Source: Coriobacteriales bacterium (lineage in GTDB: Bacteria; Actinomycetota; Coriobacteriia; Coriobacteriales; UBA8131). From it: a stretch of 6,857 bases of DNA. The stretch spans positions 1 to 6,857 of the forward strand of contig JAIRTN010000127.1 in NCBI GenBank assembly GCA_031254905.1. The letters run 5' to 3'. The notes beneath the pieces were generated by a model. It made no database searches and was not told the DNA's origin. It worked only from the letters and a program-made list of their open reading frames with translations. The stretch's first letter is position 1; the number at the start of each line of letters is the position of its first letter. The position numbers were made by a program, and so were the translations under genes. Below, in pieces: positions 1-6,857 of this stretch.

Positions 1-77
1 CTTCGGGCTCCGTTCGAAATGACAACCTATGAGTGTTATCGGATACGAGTGTCATTTCGAGCGCACGCGAGAAATCT
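1..77. repeat. Palindromic intergenic repeat, cut by the left edge
   Basis: Bases 11-24 (cgttcgaaatgaca) and 50-63 (tgtcatttcgagcg) are inverted copies of each other. They pair over 14 positions, 13 Watson-Crick and one G-T, around a 25-base loop. The right arm runs on into gagaaatct (69-77). The pattern tgtcatttcgagcg followed by cgagaaatct is one I recognise as a widespread intergenic palindromic repeat in many bacterial and metagenomic genomes, usually starting with the mirror sequence agatttctcg. Here the mirror would lie just left of base 1, so the element is probably incomplete in this window. No T-run follows either arm, so it does not look like a simple terminator. Confidence 0.7.
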
Positions 78-143
78 AGTCTTACGGATGGCATCTGAAC
101 ATCCCTTAAAACCCAGCACTCCACCCCGCCCCGTTATCAGCTG

Positions 144-160
144 CCCGAGTGGCATTCGGG
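144..160. other. Small hairpin upstream of pntA
   Basis: cccgagt (144-150) pairs with attcggg (154-160) around a three-base loop, ggc, with one G-T pair. It lies just upstream of the candidate pntA promoter. No T-tract follows on either strand, so a terminator is not supported. It could be an operator or have no function. The rest of 78-256 has a C-rich stretch around 110-147 and no recognisable gene. Confidence 0.3.
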
Positions 161-162
161 TG

Positions 163-191
163 CTTCCAAATTGGCTGTCTTGCCTTATACT
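163..191 (+). promoter_or_regulatory. Weak promoter candidate for pntAB
   Basis: TATACT (186-191) is a good match to a sigma-70 type -10 box. The -35 position 17 bases upstream reads CTTCCA (163-168), which matches the consensus poorly. Transcription would begin near 197 and give a leader of about 70 bases before pntA. The call rests almost entirely on the -10 box. Confidence 0.35.
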
Positions 192-207
192 GGGTTGCGG
201 CCCTTTT

Positions 208-250
208 GGGAGGAAAGTTGGACGGCATTGGGCGCTTGATGCTCAAGTAG
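208..250 (+). promoter_or_regulatory. Strong ribosome site with a 10-codon leader frame before pntA
   Basis: gggaggaaag (208-217) is the best Shine-Dalgarno in the upstream region, but it is about 50 bases from the pntA start. It sits directly before a TTG (218-220) that opens a frame of ten codons (MDGIGRLMLK) ending at TAG 248-250. The last codons contain a small stem, cttga (235-239) with tcaag (243-247). The frame is the same as pntA but is closed by the TAG, so it cannot be an N-terminal extension. It may be a leader peptide that couples translation to pntA, a ribosome standby site, or chance. Confidence 0.3.
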
Positions 251-268
251 AGTGGATTGGAAATCAAT

Positions 269-1861
269 ATGATTATCGGAATCCCCTTGGAATTGCTGCC
301 GGGGGAAACACGCGTAGCCGCTACGCCGAAATCGGTCGAGCGGCTGATTGGACTGGGGTATACCGTCTTTATCGAGGCAGGGGCTGGCGCGCGCGCCTCC
401 TTGCCCGACGCGGACTATGCCAAGGCCGGGGCGCAAGTCGTTGACCGAACAACGCTTTGGGGCTCAGACATCGTGGCAAAAATCAACCCGCCAAGCGACG
501 AGGAGATTGCCGCCATGAAAGAAGGCGCAATCCTCATCAGCTTGATTGCCGCGCCGCGCTCCCCCGAGTTGCTCGACAAGCTGGCAAAACGGGGCCTCAC
601 GGTTTTGGCCATGGATTCTGTACCTCGCATCTCGCGGGCGCAGTCCCTCGACGTTATCTCCTCGATGGCAAATATCGGTGGGTATCGCGCCGTCATTGAG
701 GCAGCACACGAGTTTGGTTCCTTCTTTACCGGACAAATCACGGCTGCTGGCAAGGTGCCCGCCGCCAAGGTCTTTGTCTCCGGCGCCGGTGTGGCCGGGC
801 TTGCCGCCATCGGCACGGCGCGTTCTTTGGGAGCCATCGTACGAGCTACGGACATTCGCGTCGAAGCCGCCGAGCAGGTTGAATCGATGGGCGCCGAGTT
901 CGTCGCCGTCCAATCGGCCGACCAGCAAAAATCCTCGGACGGCTACGCAAAAGAGGCTTCCGAGGACTATGCCGCCGCCGCCGCCCGGATGTATGCCGAG
1001 CAGGTGCGGGACGTAGACATCATCGTGACGACCGCCCTTATCCCCGGTAAACCCGCCCCTCGACTTATCAGCGCGGAAATGGTCGCGACGATGAAGCCGG
1101 GCTCGGTCATCGTCGACATGGCTGCCTCAAACGGCGGCAACGTCGCCGGTTCGGTGCCCGACGAGGTTGTCGTAACGGATAACGGCGTCAAAATCATCGG
1201 CTACACCGACCTACCCGGGCGACTTCCCACGCAGGCCTCACAGCTCTTTGCGACGAATATCGTCAATTTCATGCGGCTCGTAACCCCTGCAAGCGACGGC
1301 GTCTTCGTCCTCGACTTCGCCGACGAGGTGCAGCGCTCCATGACCGTGGTGCGAGAGGGCGAGGTCACGTGGCCACCGCCGGCCGTAAGCGTTTCGGCCG
1401 CCTCAGCCCCAGCCCCAGCAGCTTCGGCCCCCCAAGCGCCCGCCGGGGCCACCCAAGCCCCCACCCCAAAAGAGAAAAAGCCACTCGACCCCCGCCTCAC
1501 CTACGCCGTCTTAAGCCTCTGCGTACTCGCGCTCCTCGCGCTATTCTTCTTCTCGCCCGCGGGCCTACTCGGACACTTCATGGTCTTCATGCTCTCAATC
1601 GTCGTCGGTTTCTACGTCATCGGCAACGTTTCCCATTCGCTGCACACGCCGCTCATGAGCGTCACAAACGCCATCTCCGGCATCATCGTCGTCGGCTGCC
1701 TCATGGGCCTCACCATGGTCGACCAAACAAGCGGCATGCTCAACCCCACAAATCTCGCCATCATCATCCTCTCAACCGCGGGCATCGCGCTTGCCTCCAT
1801 CAACGTATTCGGCGGCTTCATGATAACCGGCCGCATGCTCAAGATGTTCAGGAAGGGATGA
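269..1861 (+). CDS. pntA: NAD(P) transhydrogenase subunit alpha, fused alpha1-alpha2 form
   Basis: This is the NAD(H)-binding subunit of the proton-translocating transhydrogenase, which uses inward proton flow to drive hydride transfer from NADH to NADP+. The 530 residues follow the E. coli PntA layout (about 510) from end to end. Residues 1-365 are the soluble NAD domain, with ETRVAATPK (13-21), RISRAQSLD (120-128), the Rossmann turn GAGVAG (172-177), the mobile loop DGYAKE around Y226, and [11 protein letters not shown] (312-322). A Pro/Ala-rich linker covers about 368-402. About four membrane helices follow (roughly 411-428, 433-452, 466-486, 494-518), with [12 protein letters not shown] and the ending [10 protein letters not shown] chose ATG 269 because family members begin at this point with M-x-IG-x-P; a TTG at 257 would add only four residues. 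The SD is weak (gga, 259-261). PntB follows 4 bases later. Confidence 0.96.
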   Translation: MIIGIPLELLPGETRVAATPKSVERLIGLGYTVFIEAGAGARASLPDADYAKAGAQVVDRTTLWGSDIVAKINPPSDEEIAAMKEGAILISLIAAPRSPELLDKLAKRGLTVLAMDSVPRISRAQSLDVISSMANIGGYRAVIEAAHEFGSFFTGQITAAGKVPAAKVFVSGAGVAGLAAIGTARSLGAIVRATDIRVEAAEQVESMGAEFVAVQSADQQKSSDGYAKEASEDYAAAAARMYAEQVRDVDIIVTTALIPGKPAPRLISAEMVATMKPGSVIVDMAASNGGNVAGSVPDEVVVTDNGVKIIGYTDLPGRLPTQASQLFATNIVNFMRLVTPASDGVFVLDFADEVQRSMTVVREGEVTWPPPAVSVSAASAPAPAASAPQAPAGATQAPTPKEKKPLDPRLTYAVLSLCVLALLALFFFSPAGLLGHFMVFMLSIVVGFYVIGNVSHSLHTPLMSVTNAISGIIVVGCLMGLTMVDQTSGMLNPTNLAIIILSTAGIALASINVFGGFMITGRMLKMFRKG

Positions 1862-1865
1862 GGGC

Positions 1866-3296
1866 ATGAATGTCTCACTTCTCAACGGCTCCTTCATCAT
1901 TGCGGGCCTGCTTTTCATCCTGTCGATAGCGGGCCTGTCCCGCCACGAAACCTCCCGACAGGGCAACACCCTCGGCGTCGTCGGCATGGTATTGGCTCTC
2001 GCGTTTACCACCTTCGGTGTTGTAATGGGGATAAAAAGCGGCACGATTACGCTCATCGAAGCCGCCCCTTCTTGGGCCATCATCGCCATTATCGTGTCGG
2101 TTGTCGGCGGCGCTGTCATCGGTGTGGTGTGGGCCCTGCGTGTCGAAATGATAGGCATGCCCGGGCTTATTGCCCTGTTCAACGGGTTCGTCGGCTTGGC
2201 GGCTGTGCTCATCGGCTGGGCAACCTATATCGAGGCCGTTGTCTCGGGGCATTTTGACCCCCTGCACTCGGGGGAACTCTTTGTTGAAGTATTTATAGGG
2301 GCGCTTACCTTTACCGGTTCCGTCGTCGCCTGCCTCAAACTCTCCGCCAAGATAAAGTCGGCACCGCTGATGTTGCCCGGCCGCAATCTGCTGAACATCG
2401 GCGCCCTCCTTGCCTTCATCGTGCTGACGGTGCTTTTTGTCCGCAACCCGAGTGTGGAATCGGGCGGTCTCATCATCCTGTCCGTCATGACGCTCATCGC
2501 GCTGCTTTTGGGCATGCATCTGGTTCTCTCCATCGGAGGGGGCGACATGCCCGTGGTTGTCTCGATGTTCAACTCCTACTCCGGTTGGGCGGCGGCGGCC
2601 TCCGGCTTCACGCTGGATAATGACTTGCTCATCATCACCGGCGCCCTCGTCGGTTCATCGGGCATCTATCTCTCCTACCTCATGTGCAAGGCCATGAACC
2701 GCTCGTTTATCTCCGTCATATCCGGCGGCTTCGGCTCAGACGGTGCGGTCACGGGTGAAGAAAAAGATTACGGGGATCACCGCGAGGTCAACGCCGCTAG
2801 CGCGGCTGACATACTCAAAAACGCCTCGTCAGTCATTATCGCCCCGGGTTACGGCATGGCAGTCGCTCAGGCCCAAGGAGCGGTTGCCGATTTAACAGGC
2901 AGGCTTCAGGCGCAGGGCGTTGAGGTTCGCTTCGGCATCCATCCGGTGGCGGGGCGCTTGCCCGGGCACATGAACGTTCTTCTCGCAGAAGCAAAGGTAC
3001 CTTACGACATCGTGTTGGAGATGGATGAAATCAACGATGATTTCAAGAAGACGGATGTTGTCTTGGTCATCGGTGCCAACGATACGGTAAACCCGGCGGC
3101 CTACGAGGATCCCAGCTCACCGATTGCCGGTATGCCGGTGCTGGAGGTCTGGGAGGCATCTCAGGTTATCGTGTTCAAGCGCTCTATGGCGACCGGTTAT
3201 GCTGGCGTGCAAAACCCCTTATTCTTCCGGGAGAATGCCGCAATGCTCTTTGGGGACGCCAAAGAACGCCTGAACGACATCATCGCCGCGCTGTAA
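1866..3296 (+). CDS. pntB: NAD(P) transhydrogenase subunit beta
   Basis: This is the membrane and NADP(H)-binding subunit that partners PntA in the inner membrane. The 476 residues match E. coli PntB along the whole length. The N-terminal part, about 1-285, is hydrophobic with roughly eight to nine helices, and HETSRQGN lies at 27-34. [18 protein letters not shown] (224-241) carries D227 and N236, the counterparts of E. coli Asp213 and Asn222. The C-terminal NADP domain has [11 protein letters not shown] (327-337), [15 protein letters not shown] (356-370), GANDTVNP (403-410) and KRS (438-440), which contacts the 2'-phosphate in the family. One oddity is that the E. coli His91 position is Asn106 here (FNGFVG, codon aac 2181-2183). 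The start is ATG 1866, with ggaaggg (1851-1857) as SD inside the end of pntA, so translation is probably coupled. No terminator follows directly. Confidence 0.97.
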   Translation: MNVSLLNGSFIIAGLLFILSIAGLSRHETSRQGNTLGVVGMVLALAFTTFGVVMGIKSGTITLIEAAPSWAIIAIIVSVVGGAVIGVVWALRVEMIGMPGLIALFNGFVGLAAVLIGWATYIEAVVSGHFDPLHSGELFVEVFIGALTFTGSVVACLKLSAKIKSAPLMLPGRNLLNIGALLAFIVLTVLFVRNPSVESGGLIILSVMTLIALLLGMHLVLSIGGGDMPVVVSMFNSYSGWAAAASGFTLDNDLLIITGALVGSSGIYLSYLMCKAMNRSFISVISGGFGSDGAVTGEEKDYGDHREVNAASAADILKNASSVIIAPGYGMAVAQAQGAVADLTGRLQAQGVEVRFGIHPVAGRLPGHMNVLLAEAKVPYDIVLEMDEINDDFKKTDVVLVIGANDTVNPAAYEDPSSPIAGMPVLEVWEASQVIVFKRSMATGYAGVQNPLFFRENAAMLFGDAKERLNDIIAAL

Positions 3297-3333
3297 CCCT
3301 CTTTATATATGTTAATGACAGAGTAGAGGTAGT

Positions 3334-3368
3334 TTGAAGTTGACGATTTCAGGTAGGTACAATACCAT
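3334..3368 (+). promoter_or_regulatory. Promoter candidate in the pntB-rny spacer
   Basis: Two overlapping box pairs are visible. TTGACG (3340-3345) and TACCAT (3363-3368) are 17 bases apart. TTGAAG (3334-3339) and TACAAT (3358-3363) are 18 bases apart. Either would start transcription near 3370-3375. The surrounding sequence is AT-rich: bases 3301-3360 have 21 G or C in 60, well below the genes. The transcript would run through the hairpins and terminator at 3395-3494 and, on read-through, into rny. Confidence 0.5.
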
Positions 3369-3369
3369 G

Positions 3370-3494
3370 TAACAAAGGCATTTTGATCATTTCTCCGCGC
3401 AGTTATCGAGTGGGTTTCTGCGGTTTGTGATAAAAGGTTCAATCCACCAGAGGATTCGATCACGATGCCGGATGTCAGGGTCCGGCTTCTTTTT
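3370..3494 (+). ncRNA. Candidate structured small RNA or rny leader
   Basis: Three hairpins lie side by side after the promoter candidate. The first pairs ccgcgcag (3395-3402) with ctgcgg (3418-3423), with a two-base bulge and a 15-base loop. The second pairs ttgtgat (3425-3431) with atcacga (3459-3465), including one G-U pair. Inside it, aatcc (3441-3445) pairs with ggatt (3452-3456), separated by an internal loop of 9 and 2 bases. The third is the terminator at 3467-3486. Only one base separates each hairpin from the next, as in a compact folded RNA. The product would be about 120-125 nt. It may be an independent sRNA, an attenuator that decides how much transcript reaches rny, or a 3' end of the pntAB mRNA. 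I do not recognise a known RNA family. The ends are inferred. Confidence 0.45.
3467..3494 (+). terminator. Intrinsic terminator between pntB and rny
   Basis: gccgga (3467-3472) pairs perfectly with tccggc (3481-3486) around the eight-base loop tgtcaggg. The T-rich tract ttcttttt follows at 3487-3494. It lies 170 bases after the pntB stop and 66 bases before the rny start. It may end the pntAB mRNA, the candidate small RNA, or a fraction of rny transcripts. Confidence 0.8.
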
Positions 3495-3506
3495 CGGGCA
3501 GACATC

Positions 3507-3535
3507 CTGAAAAAAATGAAATGAAGAAATAAACT
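3507..3535 (+). promoter_or_regulatory. Weak promoter candidate directly before rny
   Basis: CTGAAA (3507-3512) and TAAACT (3530-3535) are 17 bases apart, each matching four of six consensus positions. This is the only candidate I see between the terminator and the rny start that could serve rny if the terminator is efficient. The region is A-rich, so chance matches are likely. Confidence 0.25.
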
Positions 3536-3560
3536 ATGCAATCACCGAAAGGAGAGCAAG

Positions 3561-5105
3561 GTGCCAGATTTTATTATCGTCGCCATTCTTGTCATCGTCG
3601 CTCTGGTAGTCGGGGGTGCCCTTGGATTTGTTGTCTCACGTCTTATCCGTAACGCGAACGCGAAGAACGCTCTTGCGAGTGCGGAACGTACGTTGGAGGA
3701 CGCGGCGAAGCAGGCGGAGACACTCAAACGCGAGGCGCTCGTTGAGGCGCGGGATGCTGCCTACCAGATTAAGCAGGAGGCCGACAAGGAAGCCAACGAA
3801 CGGAGAAAAGAGATTAAGTCGCTGGAGAATCGTCTGCTTCAGCGCGAGGAGAGTATCGACAAGCGTGCTGAGGCCCTCGATGCCCGCGACCACCAGCTTT
3901 CCTCGATGGGCGGTCAGTTGGAGCGCAAGCAGAAGGACCTCGATATCGCCTTAAGCTCCGCTCAAGGGGAACTGGAGCGCGTCGCCAACATGACCTCTGA
4001 TGAGGCGCGCAAGGAACTGCTCAATCGCGTGCGGGACGACGTAACCCGTGAGGCTGCCGCCATTATCAGGGATTCGGAGCAGCAGGCGCGCAATGAGGCG
4101 GACAAGAAATCCCGCGAGATTCTGAGCCTTGCCATCCAGCGCGTTGCCGCCGACCACGCCGCCGAGCATACGGTTTCGTCGGTGAGCATACCGTCGGATG
4201 ACCTCAAGGGACGCATCATTGGGCGTGAAGGTCGCAATATCCGTACCTTTGAGCAGATAACGGGCATCAATCTTATTATCGACGATACCCCCGAAGTTGT
4301 CGTTATTTCGAGTTTCGACCCGGTTCGTCGCGAGATTGGGCGTATTACGCTGGAGAATCTCATTGCTGATGGGCGTATCCATCCCGCCCGAATCGAGGAA
4401 ACCTTCAACAAGGCCACCGAGCATGTCATGCGTCAGGTGCAGGAGGCGGGCGACCAAGCTGCCTTCGATACCGGCATCCACGACCTTCATCCGGAACTCA
4501 TCAAGACACTCGGGCGCCTGAAGTTCAGGACTTCCTATGGACAAAACGTCCTCAACCACTCTCTTGAGGTTGCCTATCTTGCCGGTGTCATGGCATCAGA
4601 ACTTGGGCTTGACCCTACGGCGGCAAAGCGCGCCGGTCTGCTCCACGACCTCGGTAAGGCCATCGACCATGAGGTTGAGGGTTCTCATGCCGTCATCGGA
4701 GCCGACCTTGCGCGACGCTTCGGTGAGAACGCCGAGATTGTCCACGCGATTGAGGCGCACCACAACGACGTTGAGCCGGCGACAATCGTGGCCGTACTCG
4801 TCCAAGCGGCCGACGCTATTTCGGCGGCACGGCCTGGCGCTCGGCGCGAAACTATCGAGAGTTATATCAAGCGTCTTGAGAAACTCGAATCGATTGCCAA
4901 CGCTCACAAGGGCGTCGAAAGAACCTACGCCATGCAGGCGGGGCGTGAGGTGCGTGTCATGGTGGAGCCAGAGGCTGTTTCGGATTCCGAGGCCGTAGTA
5001 CTCGCGCATGACATCGCCAAGCAAATCGAGGATGAAATGGAGTATCCGGGCCAAATCAAGGTCCTTGTCATCCGCGAGAGCCGCTCCGTCGACTACGCGA
5101 AATAG
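3561..5105 (+). CDS. rny: Ribonuclease Y
   Basis: RNase Y is a membrane-anchored endoribonuclease that starts mRNA decay in bacteria lacking an RNase E-centred system. The 514 residues have the family's usual length and order. A single N-terminal membrane helix (about 4-26) is followed by a long charged coiled coil (about 30-200) rich in Glu, Lys, Arg and Ala. A KH RNA-binding domain has [12 protein letters not shown] (217-228). The metal-dependent HD domain has H333 (NHSLEVA), the HD pair H362-D363 ([12 protein letters not shown]), EAHHND (398-403) and D418 ([12 protein letters not shown]). The C-terminal segment ends in [12 protein letters not shown]. The start is GTG 3561, with a strong SD, aaaggag (3548-3554), six bases away. 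The GHKL gene follows after 39 bases in the same direction. The folded RNA and terminator just upstream suggest control by attenuation, possibly as feedback on RNA decay capacity; that is inference. Confidence 0.97.
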   Translation: MPDFIIVAILVIVALVVGGALGFVVSRLIRNANAKNALASAERTLEDAAKQAETLKREALVEARDAAYQIKQEADKEANERRKEIKSLENRLLQREESIDKRAEALDARDHQLSSMGGQLERKQKDLDIALSSAQGELERVANMTSDEARKELLNRVRDDVTREAAAIIRDSEQQARNEADKKSREILSLAIQRVAADHAAEHTVSSVSIPSDDLKGRIIGREGRNIRTFEQITGINLIIDDTPEVVVISSFDPVRREIGRITLENLIADGRIHPARIEETFNKATEHVMRQVQEAGDQAAFDTGIHDLHPELIKTLGRLKFRTSYGQNVLNHSLEVAYLAGVMASELGLDPTAAKRAGLLHDLGKAIDHEVEGSHAVIGADLARRFGENAEIVHAIEAHHNDVEPATIVAVLVQAADAISAARPGARRETIESYIKRLEKLESIANAHKGVERTYAMQAGREVRVMVEPEAVSDSEAVVLAHDIAKQIEDEMEYPGQIKVLVIRESRSVDYAK

Positions 5106-5144
5106 CGAGTATCGTACCGGGCGACCGATGGGACGGCGCACAGC

Positions 5145-6212
5145 ATGCTCGATGGGAAACTGATAGATTTCATCGAACAGGTCTCCGGAGGCTTACACCT
5201 CCGCGTAGAGGAGAATCTGGGTAGTGGCTTTGTGCGCCTCAGAAGCGAGGAGGCGGAACGCCGTCAGGCGAAGCACGACATCCGCCAAGTCGAGGATATC
5301 GTTATCGAGATGCTGAGGAACGCGCGCGACGCTCAGGCGCGCGCCGTTTATATCGCCACCACAAAAGAAGGGGAGACACGCAGCTTTACCATTATCGACG
5401 ACGGCGAGGGCATCCCAACGGAATTGCACGAGCTTATCTTCGAGCCGCGTGTCACCTCAAAACTCGAAACCATGCTTGAGGATGAATGGGGAGTTCACGG
5501 GCGTGGAATGGCGTTGTTTTCTATTAAGAGCAATGTCACCAGCGCCCGTGTTGTGTCCTCCGGGGTGGGACTTGGGGCGGCCTTGGCCATCGAGGTTAAC
5601 ACCGACAGTCTCCCTGAAAAAACCGACCAATCGACCTTTCCCGTGATAGAAACGGGCGAGGACGGTATGCTGCGGGTGGTGAAGGGGCCGCACAACATTT
5701 TGCGCTCGGCGCTTGAGTTTGCGCTTGCGTATCGCAAGGCGCCGAACGTTTATCTTGGCTCGCCGGCGGCGATTGCCGCGACGTTGCTGGAGCATGGACA
5801 CCGAAAACTCAGTAACGACGACCTGCTGTTTTGTGATGACGTGGGCACGCTGCCCATCAACCAGAGGCTTGCCGCGAGCGCTGATGCCGCTGATTTTATG
5901 GGCAACTGCGCTCGTATTGGCCTTGATATTTCTGAGCGCACGGCCCACCGCGTTCTCAGCGGGCAGATTGCCCCGCTTGCGTCGTTGTGCGAGGTGGCGA
6001 AGGGGGAGCGGAACAAGAAGTCTGTCGCTGACCTTACGAGGGACAGCCGTAGCCTTAAACTTGCGAAGGAGGACGTTGAGGCCTTCTCGCGCGAGATGGA
6101 GCGGGCTTTTGAGATGCTTGCCGAGCGCTACTATCTTACGATGAGCGATACGCCTCGTATTACGGTGAAGGGCGATAGTATCACCGTTCGTTTTCCCATC
6201 GAAAAGGACTAG
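5145..6212 (+). CDS. GHKL-fold (HATPase) ATP-binding protein of unknown role
   Basis: The 355-residue protein has the three ATP-binding boxes of the Hsp90/MutL/histidine-kinase superfamily: N-box EMLRNARDA (55-63, with E55, N59 and D62), G1 DDGEGIP (85-91) and G2 GVHGRGMALFSIK (116-128). I see no sensor domain, membrane helix or H-box phosphoacceptor upstream of it, so it is not an ordinary sensor kinase. Residues about 180-355 are a further region I cannot assign; about 285-330 is charged and probably helical. The start is ATG 5145, with a modest SD (ggga, 5130-5133) 11 bases upstream; no other in-frame start lies between the rny stop and this ATG. The 39-base gap implies co-transcription with rny, and I recall a similar ATP-binding gene beside rny in Coriobacteriia. 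A link to RNA turnover or to an rny-associated process is therefore plausible but unproven. Confidence 0.85.
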   Translation: MLDGKLIDFIEQVSGGLHLRVEENLGSGFVRLRSEEAERRQAKHDIRQVEDIVIEMLRNARDAQARAVYIATTKEGETRSFTIIDDGEGIPTELHELIFEPRVTSKLETMLEDEWGVHGRGMALFSIKSNVTSARVVSSGVGLGAALAIEVNTDSLPEKTDQSTFPVIETGEDGMLRVVKGPHNILRSALEFALAYRKAPNVYLGSPAAIAATLLEHGHRKLSNDDLLFCDDVGTLPINQRLAASADAADFMGNCARIGLDISERTAHRVLSGQIAPLASLCEVAKGERNKKSVADLTRDSRSLKLAKEDVEAFSREMERAFEMLAERYYLTMSDTPRITVKGDSITVRFPIEKD

Positions 6213-6216
6213 AGAA

Positions 6217-6857
6217 TCAGTTGGACGGCCCAACGTAGGTGTATTCGCCGTTTCTGTATTCGATCATGCTGGTGTATCTGTGCGATTCCGTTGAGATGTC
6301 GACCCATCTGATATTGAAGCTGGCAATCGTGCCATCCTCATTGAACGTGAGACCGGTGAGCGAATCGCTGTTGTACATGTATTTTGTGCCATTGTATCCG
6401 AGTTCCTTGGATATCGTATCGTAGATATAATTACTGAGATTCCAGTGGTAGTGAGGTGGCTCGCGAATGCCGAGTTCCACTCTCATCGCTTCGGGGAGGA
6501 AGCTGGGGTCGGAGAGGACGTTGGGGTTGGCGATGTTAAAGCCGGAGGCTCCATAGCGCGCATTAAGATCCGCGCCGAGCATGCTCAACCTTGTCTCTGC
6601 CCTTTGAGCGGGTATCGACCACTGGGTGGCCGCCGGCAGTTCACGTAGCACCCGATAGCTGCCCTCATCGTATTCGAGGATGTGCTCTGTGTCCTTCATG
6701 TAGAAGTAATGCGTGAGTACGTGCCCATCGAAAATCACATCGAAAATCGATGCCGGGGCGAAGTTTGTTCCGTTCAGCGAGTTGGCCAGTGATGTCCAGT
6801 CCGCCGTGCGCAAAATTTGTCCCCCAACGGTGACGTAGCCGTTGATTGAAGTGTCGA
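6217..6857 (-). CDS. Unrecognised protein, C-terminal part only
   Basis: On the minus strand the frame is open from the right edge to a TGA at 6219-6217, giving 212 visible residues with the N-terminus outside the window. The first readable residues are DTSINGYVTVGGQIL, so the TTG at 6813 is an internal leucine and not the start. I recognise no family. The segment is rich in Tyr, Asn, Ser and Thr, has no membrane helix and no Cys, and has short alternating strands with turns (FDVIFDGHVLTHYFYMKD, LTFNEDGTIASFNIRW, YRNGEYTYVGPSN). This is the look of a secreted or surface beta-rich protein. The unseen N-terminus would show whether a signal peptide exists. Bases 6361-6420 have 25 G or C in 60, lower than neighbouring genes. 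It converges on the GHKL gene, with 4 bases between the stop codons. Confidence 0.7.
   Translation of the reverse strand, partial: DTSINGYVTVGGQILRTADWTSLANSLNGTNFAPASIFDVIFDGHVLTHYFYMKDTEHILEYDEGSYRVLRELPAATQWSIPAQRAETRLSMLGADLNARYGASGFNIANPNVLSDPSFLPEAMRVELGIREPPHYHWNLSNYIYDTISKELGYNGTKYMYNSDSLTGLTFNEDGTIASFNIRWVDISTESHRYTSMIEYRNGEYTYVGPSN
6220..6234. other. Hairpin at the convergent gene ends
   Basis: gttgg (6220-6224) pairs with ccaac (6230-6234) around acggc. It covers the last codons of the minus-strand gene, 8 bases beyond the GHKL stop. On the minus strand it is followed by tgattctctagtccttttc, a loose T-rich stretch that could act as a weak terminator. On the plus strand no T-run follows. 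A stem of only five pairs makes this uncertain. Confidence 0.25.

Noticed and set aside
144..160. Hairpin before pntA as a terminator of an upstream gene
   Set aside because: No T-tract follows the stem on either strand.
257..268. Upstream TTG start for pntA
   Set aside because: It adds four residues that family members lack; the ATG at 269 gives the conserved N-terminus.
19..444. 141-codon plus-strand frame covering the upstream region and the start of pntA
   Set aside because: It overlaps pntA in another frame, crosses the palindromic repeat, and its translation resembles no protein.
3407..3423. Resemblance to a T-box motif (agtgggtttctgcgg) before the terminator
   Set aside because: It agrees with the AGGGTGGTACCGCGG core at only about two thirds of positions, the downstream gene is not amino-acid related, and I see no specifier stem upstream within the spacer.
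3435..3446. tRNA-like T-loop sequence ggttcaatcc
   Set aside because: The flanking bases do not form the five-pair T-stem, and no acceptor, D or anticodon arm fits around it.
5103..5147. rny-GHKL fusion by stop-codon read-through
   Set aside because: The TAG at 5103 is in frame with the GHKL gene and 13 sense codons follow, but one in three neighbouring genes shares a frame by chance, and nothing here suggests TAG recoding.
6811..6813. TTG as the start of the minus-strand gene
   Set aside because: The frame stays open to the window edge with sensible protein sequence, so this is an internal leucine codon in a gene cut by the edge.

Overview
The window holds four complete genes on the plus strand, one partial gene on the minus strand, and two informative non-coding stretches. 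From left to right these are a palindromic intergenic repeat cut by the left edge, pntA-pntB (proton-translocating NAD(P) transhydrogenase), a 264-base AT-rich spacer that appears to encode a folded RNA ending in an intrinsic terminator, rny (ribonuclease Y), a GHKL-fold ATPase of unknown role, and the C-terminal part of an unrecognised protein read on the minus strand to the right edge.

The organism is a bacterium with moderately high GC in its genes. Having RNase Y rules out close relatives of E. coli and points to Firmicutes, Actinobacteria or a related lineage. The GC level, the GTG start of rny and the rny-GHKL pair make me lean towards a Coriobacteriia-like actinobacterium. That is an inference from memory of gene order, not a measured placement. 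No rRNA, tRNA, CRISPR array, insertion sequence or phage gene is visible.

Region by region: bases 1-268 contain the repeat, a small hairpin, a weak promoter candidate, and a strong Shine-Dalgarno in front of a 10-codon reading frame. Bases 269-3296 are pntAB, spaced by 4 bases and surely one transcription unit; they form the membrane enzyme that uses the proton gradient to make NADPH from NADH. Bases 3297-3560 contain a promoter candidate, three abutting hairpins, and a terminator 66 bases before the rny start. Bases 3561-6212 are rny and the GHKL gene, 39 bases apart and probably co-transcribed. Bases 6217-6857 are a convergent gene whose stop codon lies 4 bases from that of the GHKL gene.

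The best candidates for something undescribed are the folded RNA or attenuator ahead of the mRNA-decay nuclease rny, and the non-kinase-like GHKL ATPase that follows rny. A third point is chemical: PntB has asparagine where the E. coli enzyme has the functionally important membrane histidine 91, and PntA shows no obvious replacement histidine.
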